Of a stretch of 6,523 nucleotides of DNA, positions 1 through 6,156 are shown piece by piece. The DNA lies in the NCBI GenBank assembly GCA_937894955.1, contig CALAXO010000094.1, positions 1-6,523 on the forward strand, given 5' to 3'. The first letter of the stretch is position 1. Each line of letters starts with the position of its first letter. Origin of the DNA: an uncultured Clostridia bacterium (GTDB lineage Bacteria; Bacillota; Clostridia; Christensenellales; CAG-138). The notes under the pieces are model-generated. The model ran no database searches, was not told the origin of the DNA, and saw only the letters and a list, made by a program, of their open reading frames with translations. Position numbers and translations under genes: made by a program.

Positions 1-1
1 T

Positions 2-265
2 GACAGAAAGCCCCGCTTTGACGGCGACAGGAAGCCCCGTTTCAATGATGACAGGAAGCCCCGTTTCAATGATGACAGAAAGCCCCGCTTTGACGGCGAC
101 AGAAAGCCCCGCTTTGACGGCGACAGGAAGCCCCGTTTTGACGGCGACAGGAAGCCCCGTTTCAATGATGACAGAAAGCCCCGCTTTGACGGCGACAGGA
201 AGTCTCACTTTGACGGCGACAGGAAGCCTCGCTTTGACGGCGACAGAAAGCCCCGCTTTGACTAT
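2..265 (+). repeat. In-frame 24-bp tandem repeat array (11 units) in the 5' part of rlmB
   Basis: Eleven direct 24-bp units begin at 2, 26, 50, 74, 98, 122, 146, 170, 194, 218 and 242, with no spacers. Each encodes DRKPRF plus DG (units 1, 4, 5, 6, 8, 10), ND (2, 3, 7) or DY (11); unit 9 is a variant, DRKSHFDG. A degenerate twelfth copy (NRKPFESD) follows at 266-289. The unit length is a multiple of three, so copy-number change would keep the rlmB frame. Each unit is net +1 with an Arg/Phe pattern, which suggests a disordered, RNA-contacting tail; that function is inference. The array runs off the left edge, so its full copy number is unknown. Confidence 0.95.
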
Positions 266-1132
266 AACCGGAAACCCTTCGAGTCGGATTTCTTCGAAGA
301 TGATATATTAGATGTTGAATTCAATGCATTTTCTTCTCCTGAAATCTATGAAAATAACGAGCAAGAACGCGATCTGCCCAACATAATCATGGGCAGAAAC
401 CCCGTCAAGGAAGCAATCAAAAGCGGACGAAGCATCGACCGCATCCTCGTAACAAAGGAGCACGATGGTTCGTTGGGCGAAATAATCGGTCTTGCCCGTG
501 ACGCAAATCTTGTTATTCGAGAAGTTGATCGTTCCAAGCTGGACGAAATCTGCATGCCGTTCGGTCATAACGGTAAACCCGGAAATCATCAGGGCATCGT
601 TGCAGAAATCCCCGGTGTTGAATATGCCGAACTCGAGGATATACTCGACTATGCCCGCGTTCGCGATGAAAAACCCTTTGTTATTCTTCTTGACGGTGTT
701 GAAGATCCGCATAATCTCGGCTCAATCATTCGCAGTGCGGAATGTGCAGGTGCGCACGGAGTTGTTATAACAAAGCGTCGCAGCGCACCCGTAACGGCAA
801 CGGTTGCGAAGACTTCTGCCGGAGCGGCGGAACATATGCGAATCGCCCGTGTTGTGAACCTTGTTTCTGCAATTGAAACGCTGAAAAAGGAAGGTCTTTG
901 GATAGCCGGCGCAGACATGGCGGGCGGCAGCATGTATGAAGCAGACATGAAGGGCAGCTTTGCGCTCGTTATTGGCAATGAGGGCAGCGGACTCAGCAAA
1001 CTTGCAAAGGAAAAATGCGATTTTCTTGTTTCCGTACCGATAAAAGGAAGGATTGATTCTCTTAATGCATCGGTTGCGGCAGCTATCATCATGTTTGAAA
1101 AGAACAGACAGGACAGCGTGAATCAAAAATGA
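2..1132 (+). CDS. rlmB: 23S rRNA (guanosine-2'-O-)-methyltransferase RlmB (SpoU/TrmH family), 5' partial, with repeat-rich N-terminal extension
   Basis: RlmB methylates the 2'-OH of G2251 (E. coli numbering) in the 23S rRNA P-loop, using S-adenosylmethionine. The reading frame is open from base 2 and has no stop before the TGA at 1130-1132, giving 376 visible residues. Residues 1-88 are an eight-residue repeat, DRKPRFDG or DRKPRFND. Residues 89-129 form an acidic linker (12 D/E against 3 K/R). The conserved protein starts around residue 130 (MGRNPVKEAI), with the L30e-like substrate-binding domain first and the SPOUT domain after it. Family motifs are visible: LLDGVEDPHNLGSIIRSAE (motif 1), ALVIGNEGSGLS (motif 2) and VPIKGRIDSLNASVAAA (motif 3, knot). 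The ATG at 389 lies inside the open frame just before the conserved domain and has no clear ribosome binding site, so I infer that the true start is upstream of the window. The gene overlaps sigH by 4 bp. Enzyme identity is very likely; the role of the extension is unknown. Confidence 0.93.
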   Translation, partial: DRKPRFDGDRKPRFNDDRKPRFNDDRKPRFDGDRKPRFDGDRKPRFDGDRKPRFNDDRKPRFDGDRKSHFDGDRKPRFDGDRKPRFDYNRKPFESDFFEDDILDVEFNAFSSPEIYENNEQERDLPNIIMGRNPVKEAIKSGRSIDRILVTKEHDGSLGEIIGLARDANLVIREVDRSKLDEICMPFGHNGKPGNHQGIVAEIPGVEYAELEDILDYARVRDEKPFVILLDGVEDPHNLGSIIRSAECAGAHGVVITKRRSAPVTATVAKTSAGAAEHMRIARVVNLVSAIETLKKEGLWIAGADMAGGSMYEADMKGSFALVIGNEGSGLSKLAKEKCDFLVSVPIKGRIDSLNASVAAAIIMFEKNRQDSVNQK

Positions 1133-1800
1133 AAACTCTCCCGAACGATGGAATTTCCGCCGATATTGAGAATCTTGACAGCCTGAGTGATGAGGCGTTG
1201 GCTAAGCTCGCCCAGAACGGCAGCATTGATGCTGAGCATACACTTGTTGTTCGTTTTATGCCTCTCGTGCGCATAAAGGCGCGTCCTTATTTCCTTATCG
1301 GTGCAGATCATTCCGATCTTATTCAGGAAGGTTCGATTGGTCTGTTCAGCGCGATTCGTGATTATGATTGCGAAAAGCATACAAGCTTCCGAACCTATGC
1401 GGAGGTTTGTATTGGCAACAATATTATTGCCGCAATAAAACGCGCAACACGCAAAAAGCACTTCCCGCTGAACAGCTACATTTCGCTCGATAAGCCGATG
1501 TTCTTCGACAATCCGGATGATGAAGCACGCTGTCTCGGCAACTCGAGCCTACTCGCCGCAACAATTGACCCGGAGGAGCTTGCTCTTGACCGCGAGGCGG
1601 AACTTCACATTCTGCACGGGCTCAAAGCAGAACTCACGGAGCTTGAGCTTAGCGTTCTACGGCTTTATATCTCCGGACAGAGCTATGCACAGATCGCCGA
1701 AAGCATTGGCAGAAGCACAAAAACAGTTGACAATGCGTTGACGCGAATAAAGAAAAAAGTCTCAAAGCTTATTCATGCAAATAGCCATGAACAGTCGTAG
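1129..1800 (+). CDS. sigH: RNA polymerase sporulation sigma factor SigH (sigma-70 family, Spo0H)
   Basis: SigH redirects RNA polymerase in the cytoplasm to early stationary-phase and sporulation promoters. The 223-residue length matches the family. Region 2 covers about residues 34-112: RIKARPYFLIGADHSDLIQE and the following GLFSAIRDYD form the core-binding part, and AEVCIGNNIIAAIKRATRKK is the -10 recognition helix. The segment HFPLNSYISLDKPM is highly typical of SigH. Region 4 covers about residues 165-215, with the helix-turn-helix SYAQIAESIGRSTKTVDNAL ending in a basic tail, for -35 recognition. The ATG at 1129 overlaps the rlmB stop (ATGA) and no strong Shine-Dalgarno is seen at normal spacing, so translation is probably coupled to rlmB. 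In B. subtilis rae1 (yacP) separates rlmB and sigH; here they are directly joined. A terminator lies 20 nt after the stop. The clostridial context and the NSYISLDKP segment favour SigH over other sigma-70 groups. Confidence 0.93.
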   Translation: MKTLPNDGISADIENLDSLSDEALAKLAQNGSIDAEHTLVVRFMPLVRIKARPYFLIGADHSDLIQEGSIGLFSAIRDYDCEKHTSFRTYAEVCIGNNIIAAIKRATRKKHFPLNSYISLDKPMFFDNPDDEARCLGNSSLLAATIDPEELALDREAELHILHGLKAELTELELSVLRLYISGQSYAQIAESIGRSTKTVDNALTRIKKKVSKLIHANSHEQS

Positions 1801-1820
1801 GGACTTGGATACAGTCCAAA

Positions 1821-1860
1821 CCGACTTCCGGTTTTGATCACGGAAGTCGGCTTTTTTGTT
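1821..1860 (+). terminator. Rho-independent terminator after sigH
   Basis: A perfect 10-bp stem, CCGACTTCCG (1821-1830) with CGGAAGTCGG (1841-1850), encloses a 10-nt loop and is followed by CTTTTTTGTTTT. It lies 20 nt downstream of the sigH stop and ends the rlmB-sigH transcript. Read on the minus strand it has the same stem with a shorter T tract, so it may also stop transcripts arriving from the GNAT remnant. A weak 5-bp hairpin (1801-1817) sits just before it. Confidence 0.92.
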
Positions 1861-1908
1861 TTGCAGGCAGTCAACAACCCGGAACGAAGTGTGATTTACC
1901 CCGTGCGT

Positions 1909-2461
1909 TCAGTTTCTGTCGCTTTTTAAACGCCAGAGCATTACAAGATCATAGAAAACTCCCCTTGGCGAGTGAAAACTCTCCCGCATTATTCCTTCAG
2001 GTATAAAGCCGCATTTCTGCGCCACTTTTCCGGATGCATGATTTTCGGTTGCGTGGCGGATTTCAAGCCTGTTGAATCCAATCTCATCAAAAAAGATAGT
2101 TGCAAACCGCTTCAAGTGCTTCGGTTGTTATTCCTTTGTTCCAGCAATCCCGTGCAATGCAATAACCGATTTCAGTGCGTTCATCGCGCTCCGTCATGCT
2201 TGGTGCACCGATACTTCCGATCAGTCTGCCGTTGTATTCTATGGCCCAGCTGTAGTAATCGGGTTTTTCGTACTCCGCAACCCATTTCCCGAGTAGTTCG
2301 CGGGTTATATCGAGTGCTGCATGCGGAGGCCGGGTCATGAATCTCGTTACTTCTGCATTATTTGCCCAATTGTTGAACATATTCTGCGCATCATCGACAG
2401 TGAATCTGCGAAGTTTCAACCGTTTTGTTGTCAGTTCTTTCGTTCCTTTGTGTGTAAGCGT
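1909..2461 (-). pseudogene. GNAT-family N-acetyltransferase (RimJ/RimL-like), frameshifted and start-codon-degraded
   Basis: Two overlapping minus-strand frames make one GNAT acetyltransferase, an acetyl-CoA dependent N-acetyltransferase of unknown substrate. The N-terminal part (2419 down to 2087) reads KLRRFTVDDAQNMFNNWANN and later RTEIGYCIARDCWNKGITTE, the beta4/alpha3 acetyl-CoA region. It stops at a TGA right after CNYLF. The C-terminal part continues in another frame with DEIGFNRLEIRHATENHASG, then KVAQKCGFIPEGIM and a final strand, ending at the TGA at 1909-1911. Removing one base from the A6 run at 2089-2094 joins them as YLFDEIGFNR, the usual family sequence. Counted from 2461 and less one base, the frame is 552 nt or 183 residues, normal for this family. 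The only start codon in the conserved N-terminal frame is a TTG at 2419, inside the domain. The expected start carries ACG. Most likely a pseudogene. A sequencing or assembly indel could explain the frameshift but not easily the start. Confidence 0.85.
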
Positions 2462-2475
2462 TTTAAAATCCTCCT
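2459..2475 (-). promoter_or_regulatory. Orphaned ribosome binding site with ACG in place of the expected GNAT start codon
   Basis: On the minus strand a full AGGAGG (2470-2475) is followed by an 8-nt spacer and then AAACGCTTACACAC. ACG (2461-2459) sits at ideal start-codon spacing and in frame with the GNAT. The next residues, LTHKGTKELTTKRLKLRRF, resemble the normal N-terminus of this GNAT group. I infer an ancestral ATG that changed to ACG. Rare ACG initiation cannot be excluded. Confidence 0.65.
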
Positions 2476-2502
2476 TTGCTGTTTACGCGTTATATATGCA
2501 AA

Positions 2503-2534
2503 CAAGCGGTACAGCTTATCATCTGCACCGCTTG
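2503..2534 (-). terminator. Hairpin between the small ORF and the GNAT remnant, probable weak terminator
   Basis: On the minus strand CAAGCGGTGCAG (2534-2523) pairs with CTGTACCGCTTG (2514-2503). This is a 12-bp stem with one G-U pair and an 8-nt loop. It begins 27 nt past the stop of the 45-codon ORF. The G-U pair becomes an A-C mismatch if the plus strand is transcribed, so the minus strand is the likely functional sense. The following sequence, TTTGCATATATAACG, is only a weak U tract. It could be a leaky terminator, or a processing or stabilising hairpin. Confidence 0.55.
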
Positions 2535-2561
2535 AATTCATCCTTATATGGTTACCGTTGC

Positions 2562-2699
2562 TCAGCGAGCTGTGCAGCGATATCGGAGAAGCGATGCTTG
2601 ACTGTGCAAAAGTTTGGATACAGCAAAAAACATTCCAACGACTGCATTAAGTGCGGAATTGATGAGAGTATTCTGCTGCTTCCTGCTCTGCTTTTGCAT
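2562..2699 (-). CDS. Hypothetical 45-residue protein with basic N-terminus and hydrophobic core
   Basis: I do not recognise a family. The product begins MQKQSRKQQN, a polar basic head with no acidic residues. A mostly apolar stretch follows at about residues 11-27 (TLINSALNAVVGMFFAVSKL), long enough for one membrane segment or an amphipathic helix. The tail is basic (LLRYRCTAR), and the whole protein has no Asp or Glu. The ATG at 2699 is chosen because AAAAGGAG (2708-2715) lies 8 nt upstream and a near-consensus promoter lies just before it. The in-frame ATG at 2744 falls inside that promoter and cannot be the start. The gene sits between spoIVB and the GNAT remnant on the same strand, with its own promoter and a hairpin after its stop. 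A small membrane peptide, or the remnant of a larger gene, are both possible. The transcription signals are stronger evidence than the coding content. Confidence 0.5.
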   Translation of the reverse strand: MQKQSRKQQNTLINSALNAVVGMFFAVSKLLHSQASLLRYRCTAR

Positions 2700-2707
2700 C
2701 GCTTTAT

Positions 2708-2715
2708 CTCCTTTT
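2708..2715 (-). promoter_or_regulatory. Shine-Dalgarno AAAAGGAG that fixes the start of the 45-codon ORF
   Basis: AAAAGGAG on the minus strand is followed by the 8-nt spacer ATAAAGCG and ATG at 2699. If transcription starts about 7 nt after the -10 box (near 2723), the leader would be only about 24 nt long. The site decides in favour of the 45-residue form over a 60-residue form starting at 2744. Confidence 0.7.
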
Positions 2716-2729
2716 CTGATATTTTTGGG

Positions 2730-2758
2730 ATCATACGCCTTCATGTATGTATTGTCAA
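2730..2758 (-). promoter_or_regulatory. Sigma-A promoter, near-consensus, minus strand
   Basis: The -35 box is TTGACA (2758-2753, perfect), the spacer is exactly 17 bp, and the -10 box is TATGAT (2735-2730, one mismatch to TATAAT). Upstream, minus-strand bases 2797-2780 are A/T-rich (AAAACATAAATATATTA), possibly an UP-like element. The promoter starts 57 nt downstream of the spoIVB stop and points towards the 45-codon ORF and the GNAT remnant. It is by far the best promoter I found in the window. Confidence 0.8.
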
Positions 2759-2762
2759 TACA
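2748..2762. promoter_or_regulatory. Perfect 15-bp palindrome overlapping the -35 box (possible operator)
   Basis: TGTATTG (2748-2754) and CAATACA (2756-2762) are perfect inverted repeats around a single central base. The minus-strand -35 hexamer TTGACA (2753-2758) lies across the centre. A dimeric repressor bound here would block RNA polymerase, so it could be an operator. The -35 hexamer supplies part of the symmetry by itself (TTGACAA against TTGTCAA), but the outer four base pairs on each side are additional. No regulator gene is visible nearby. Confidence 0.5.
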
Positions 2763-2814
2763 ATTCGGACGGTTGCAGGTAATATATTTATGTTTTTCTG
2801 TTTAAAGCTCGCTG

Positions 2815-4242
2815 TTAATTCTCACCGCAGGCTACAGAATACATCCAAAACGCATAAACACCGTAACCTCTGTTAGGTTCATTAACAAAAACGTGAGTTA
2901 CAACAGCCGCAATTCTGCCGTCTTGGACGATCGGACTTCCGCTCATTCCCTGCACGATTCCGCCTGTTTTGCTAAGAAGGCGATCATCGGTTATTTCAAT
3001 AACAAGCCCCTTCTGGCCGGGCGCGGATTGCGCTGCATTTTTAATTATTTTACATCTGTACGGCTGAGGTTTCTCGCTGTCAATCTGGGTTATAATATAG
3101 GCTTCTCCCTTATGCACTTCATTCGGAAAGGCTATCGGCAAGGCCTCTCCCGCTTCGCATGTATAATCCGCAGAATCCGCAATGCCGAAAATCCCAAGTT
3201 CGGTGTTGATATCAATGCTCCCTATGCGCAGGCTTTTCTCACCGAATGCCCCGCGCAGCTCGCCCGGAAAGCCGCTCGAACCCTTTGTAACCCCGAGAAC
3301 ATCCGCTTCGACCATTTCACCTTTCCTGACATTCAGCAAACTGCCTGTATCCGCATCCAAAACCGCATGCCCGAGTGCGGCAGAAACTTTTTCTTTTTCC
3401 GTAACAAACGACAGTGTTCCGATGCCGACCGTGCTGTCGCGCACCCATGCGCCGATTTTCGCCTTTCCGTCTGCGCCCATTTCAGGTTTTACGGTTAATG
3501 TCTGCCGTCGGTTGTTTCGTTCAAAAACTATTTGTGCACTGTCCGGATTTGCGTTCAATGCAAGCTGCATCTCTTCGCTTGTTGACACCGCAGTGCCGTT
3601 AATGCTTAAAATAACGTCACCTGCACGAAATCCCGCCCGTCTTGCCGGGCAGCATTCCCGACCGTCTCTGTTTCGGAACGAACCGCTGCCGACAATAAGC
3701 AGTCCCCGAAGATTAATTGATATCCCGACAGCGCGTCCGCCGGGGTACAGCATTGCACGTTCGTGGCTGTATATCGGCACATTTGCGAGTTCAAACAGGT
3801 TAAACAAGCGGACCGAGATCCGTTTTGCACCAAGCGTTTCGTCCCCCGATTCCGTAACATTCAGTACGCCTTCCTGCCCATACGCCGTTGATTCCGATTC
3901 AAATATTGAAAGAGTGCTTTTAAAATAATCCAAGCATTGAGCTTCCCCATTTTCAGCATCATTCGATGTGCTTACGCTGTTTATGAAAACAGCCTTTGGC
4001 AGAGCCCTCACCGCACGCATACGCGGAGAATAGTTAAAAAAAACAATCAGCACAGAAAGTATAATGCCGAAAATTTTAACACCGATACGTCTCCGCGGCC
4101 TGATATCCGTGCCGCGGTGCACAGAATTATCTTCGCCTTCTCTGCATGCACAGCAGTTTTTCACCGCGTTATTTAAACAATCTTTTTCTTTTGGCCTCTT
4201 CGTTCCTTTTGCTGTAAAACAATGCCTTCTTTCCTTACCCAT
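2815..4242 (-). CDS. spoIVB: SpoIVB peptidase (PDZ domain plus S55 serine protease), sporulation signalling
   Basis: SpoIVB is made in the forespore and acts in the intermembrane space. It cleaves SpoIVFA and so releases SpoIVFB to process pro-sigma-K. The protein has 475 residues; B. subtilis SpoIVB has about 426. A basic stretch (RPRRR, about 48-52) precedes one hydrophobic anchor (about 55-70, VKIFGIILSVLIVFF). A PDZ domain covers about 168-255 (AGFRAGDVILSINGTAV). The S55 domain covers about 270-472. The predicted catalytic triad is His292 (ALGHAV), Asp419 (IEITDD) and Ser434 (VQGMSGSP). Its spacing, 127 and 15 residues, equals that of the B. subtilis triad 236/363/378. GIVQGMSGSPIVQDGR and VVTHVFVNEPNRGYG are hallmark segments. 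The ATG at 4242 has a modest GGGGTG 8 nt upstream. The cytoplasmic N-terminus is long and cysteine-rich (C8, C22, C30, C31, C33), so a later start such as the GTG at codon 27 is possible. A terminator separates it from recN, so its own promoter is expected; I could not identify one. Confidence 0.95.
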   Translation of the reverse strand: MGKERRHCFTAKGTKRPKEKDCLNNAVKNCCACREGEDNSVHRGTDIRPRRRIGVKIFGIILSVLIVFFNYSPRMRAVRALPKAVFINSVSTSNDAENGEAQCLDYFKSTLSIFESESTAYGQEGVLNVTESGDETLGAKRISVRLFNLFELANVPIYSHERAMLYPGGRAVGISINLRGLLIVGSGSFRNRDGRECCPARRAGFRAGDVILSINGTAVSTSEEMQLALNANPDSAQIVFERNNRRQTLTVKPEMGADGKAKIGAWVRDSTVGIGTLSFVTEKEKVSAALGHAVLDADTGSLLNVRKGEMVEADVLGVTKGSSGFPGELRGAFGEKSLRIGSIDINTELGIFGIADSADYTCEAGEALPIAFPNEVHKGEAYIITQIDSEKPQPYRCKIIKNAAQSAPGQKGLVIEITDDRLLSKTGGIVQGMSGSPIVQDGRIAAVVTHVFVNEPNRGYGVYAFWMYSVACGEN

Positions 4243-4382
4243 ACGTACAACACCCCGATTTATAATTTGCCGAACATCAGCAGCGTTATTGTTTGTATGT
4301 TGGTTATCGATTATTCACAGAGAACCGTGCGCTTGGTGCAGGCTTCGTAACAATATGTGCCGCATAAATGAGGCTTTGTTTA

Positions 4383-4417
4383 CAAAAACCGACATGATAT
4401 CTTCATGTCGGTTTTTG
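4383..4417 (-). terminator. Bidirectional-looking terminator after recN
   Basis: A perfect 15-bp inverted repeat, CAAAAACCGACATGA (4383-4397) and TCATGTCGGTTTTTG (4403-4417), encloses a 5-nt loop. In minus-strand RNA the 3' arm ends in GGUUUUUG, giving the U tract after a GC-rich stem core, 25 nt past the recN stop. The rest of the 200-nt gap between recN and spoIVB (4243-4382) holds no gene that I can support and should contain the spoIVB promoter. Confidence 0.88.
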
Positions 4418-4442
4418 CTTTGAAAATGGATTTGCGGCGACA

Positions 4443-6134
4443 TCAGTCCTTTGACATTTTAAACCTGTTGGCGGATTCGATAAGTTCGCTTGCGTACTTC
4501 AGTGCGGATTCATCCGCCGCCGATGCACCCATAATTCGTGCAAGTTCTGCGCTGCGTTCCGCATCGTTCAATTCACGGAGCGATGTTTTCGTTTTTTCAC
4601 TGTCGGAATGTTTTTCGACAAACAAATGGCAATCGGCAAAAGCCGCGATTTGCGGAAGATGAGTGATTGAAAGCACCTGCCTTGAACTCGCAACACTGTG
4701 CAGACGTTCGCCGACAATCACGGCCGTTCTTCCGCTTATACCCGTATCAACTTCATCGAATATCAGTGTAGGCGTTCCGTCCGCACCGGCACAAACAGTT
4801 TTGATCGCCAGCATCACGCGTGAAAGTTCGCCGCCGGAAGCCACCTTTGAAAGAGGCTTAAGCGGTTCTCCCTTGTTTGCAGACAGCATGAATTCAACAT
4901 CATCATTTCCGTTTGCGTGGAGTTTTCCGTCTTCCGGCAGAAATACAATGCCGAACGCAGCCTTTGCCATTCCCAATTCCTGCAGTTGCTCGGTTATTCT
5001 TCGGCACAGATCATCGGCGGCTTTTTTTCGTCTTTCGGTCAGTTCCGCTGCTGATGTTCTGTAATCCGCTGCAAGCCTGTCCCGTTCTGCAGTCAGCTTA
5101 TCCCTCAGTTCCTGCGAACCTGTAAGCTCGTCCAGCTCGGCTGAAGCTTCGCTGCGGTATTTGAGAATATCTGCAATTGTTTTTCCGTATTTCCTTTTTA
5201 ATGAATTGATAAGATCGAGCCTTGTCTCCAGTTCATCGAGCCGTTCCGAAGAATACTCATACCCAAGCCTCAATTCGCGAAGCTGATATGCTCCATCCTC
5301 AAGTTCGTAATAGGTATTGTTCAAAAGTTCATATAGTTCAGCGTATTTTGAAGAAATTTCCGCAATCTGAGCAAGCGAATTCACGGAAGAGCCGAGTTTT
5401 TCCAATGCACCGCCGTCGCCCGATATGTTTTCCCCGCTGTTTTCAAGAACTGAATTAATCTTTTCGGCATTGGAAAGCATGTTCAGTTCCTCCTGAATCG
5501 TCGCTTCCTCTCCGACTTTTAGTGCGGCCGCATCTATTTCGTTTATTTGATATGAAAGTATATCGATTCTTCTTTCACGCTCTGCCTCTGACAGGAAGCC
5601 CGAATTCAATTTGTGTACAACCTCAGAATGCAGCCGATAAAGATTCTCCGTTTTTTCTTTGAGCTCCGCAACCGCCGAACCCGCATAATTATCAAGCATT
5701 CCTATATGTTTCTTTTGTGAAAGGAGCGACTGGTGCTCGTGCTGGCCGTGAACATCAACAAGCGTATCCGTCACTGTTTTCAGTGCTGCAAGCGAAACTA
5801 TTTCACCGTTCAATCTGCAAGTACTTTTTCCCGAAGCGGTTATCTCGCGCATCACAACAAGCGTATCGTCTTCATGTTCAATGCCGAGCGCGTCAAGTTG
5901 TTTTTTTACTCCATCCTGCCCGTTAATGTTGAAGAAGGCTTCCACTCTTGCCTTTTGGCTGCCCGATGAAATCAGCTCGCGATTTGCCCTTTCACCGAGA
6001 ATAAGGTTAACACTGTCAACAATAATCGACTTTCCCGCACCGGTTTCACCTGTTAGAACATTCAGTCCTGCACCGAGCTCAAAGTCAAGATGCTCAATAA
6101 GCGCAATATTTCGAATTATCAACCGTTCCAACAT
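4443..6134 (-). CDS. recN: DNA repair protein RecN (SMC-like ATPase)
   Basis: RecN is a cytoplasmic SMC-like ATPase that gathers at DNA double-strand breaks and supports RecA-dependent repair. It has 563 residues, close to the 576 of B. subtilis. Domains in order: N-terminal ATPase half with Walker A GETGAGKS (29-36) and the conserved VDVHGQHEHQSLL (127-139); a long, charged coiled-coil region (about 155-380); C-terminal ATPase half with signature ASGGELSR (432-439), Walker B TLIFDEVD (456-463) followed by TGISGRTA, and the H-loop histidine in ITHLPQIAAFAD (H492). All nucleotide-binding motifs look intact. The ATG at 6134 has GGAGG (6143-6147) 8 nt upstream. It lies 22 nt after nadK and is probably co-transcribed with it. 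In many Clostridia argR lies between nadK and recN; it is absent here. I found no LexA-type box in the short gap to nadK. Confidence 0.97.
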   Translation of the reverse strand: MLERLIIRNIALIEHLDFELGAGLNVLTGETGAGKSIIVDSVNLILGERANRELISSGSQKARVEAFFNINGQDGVKKQLDALGIEHEDDTLVVMREITASGKSTCRLNGEIVSLAALKTVTDTLVDVHGQHEHQSLLSQKKHIGMLDNYAGSAVAELKEKTENLYRLHSEVVHKLNSGFLSEAERERRIDILSYQINEIDAAALKVGEEATIQEELNMLSNAEKINSVLENSGENISGDGGALEKLGSSVNSLAQIAEISSKYAELYELLNNTYYELEDGAYQLRELRLGYEYSSERLDELETRLDLINSLKRKYGKTIADILKYRSEASAELDELTGSQELRDKLTAERDRLAADYRTSAAELTERRKKAADDLCRRITEQLQELGMAKAAFGIVFLPEDGKLHANGNDDVEFMLSANKGEPLKPLSKVASGGELSRVMLAIKTVCAGADGTPTLIFDEVDTGISGRTAVIVGERLHSVASSRQVLSITHLPQIAAFADCHLFVEKHSDSEKTKTSLRELNDAERSAELARIMGASAADESALKYASELIESANRFKMSKD

Positions 6135-6156
6135 ATTGCCTTCCTCCCGAGTCGTT

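Noticed and set aside
2..265. Tandem repeats as a CRISPR array
   Set aside because: Units are contiguous with no spacers, in frame and translated as part of rlmB.
18..311. 97-codon plus-strand ORF rich in TGSP/TESP repeats
   Set aside because: It is an alternate frame of the 24-bp array. Because the unit is 24 nt, a frame without a stop in one unit stays open across the array. The rlmB frame explains the sequence and leads into a conserved domain.
649..1126. Minus-strand ORFs of 134-147 codons opposite rlmB
   Set aside because: They are antisense shadows of a gene with clear SpoU motifs, with no initiation signals or domains.
2562..2744. 60-residue version of the small ORF starting at 2744
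   Set aside because: Its start codon lies between the -35 and -10 boxes of the promoter, and the internal ATG at 2699 has the good ribosome binding site.
2337..2876. 179-codon plus-strand ORF across the accessory zone
   Set aside because: It is antisense to the GNAT, the small ORF and the spoIVB end, its composition is unlike a real protein (Cys/Ser/His-rich), and it has no Shine-Dalgarno or domain.
3182..3928. 248-codon plus-strand ORF
   Set aside because: It is a shadow frame antisense to the well-supported spoIVB, with Pro/Ser-rich composition and no recognisable motif.
4294..4317. Possible sigma-G type promoter for spoIVB (TGAATA and CATACA on the minus strand)
   Set aside because: The two boxes resemble sigma-F/G elements, but the spacer is only 12 nt, too short for these promoters. 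Transcript mapping would decide.
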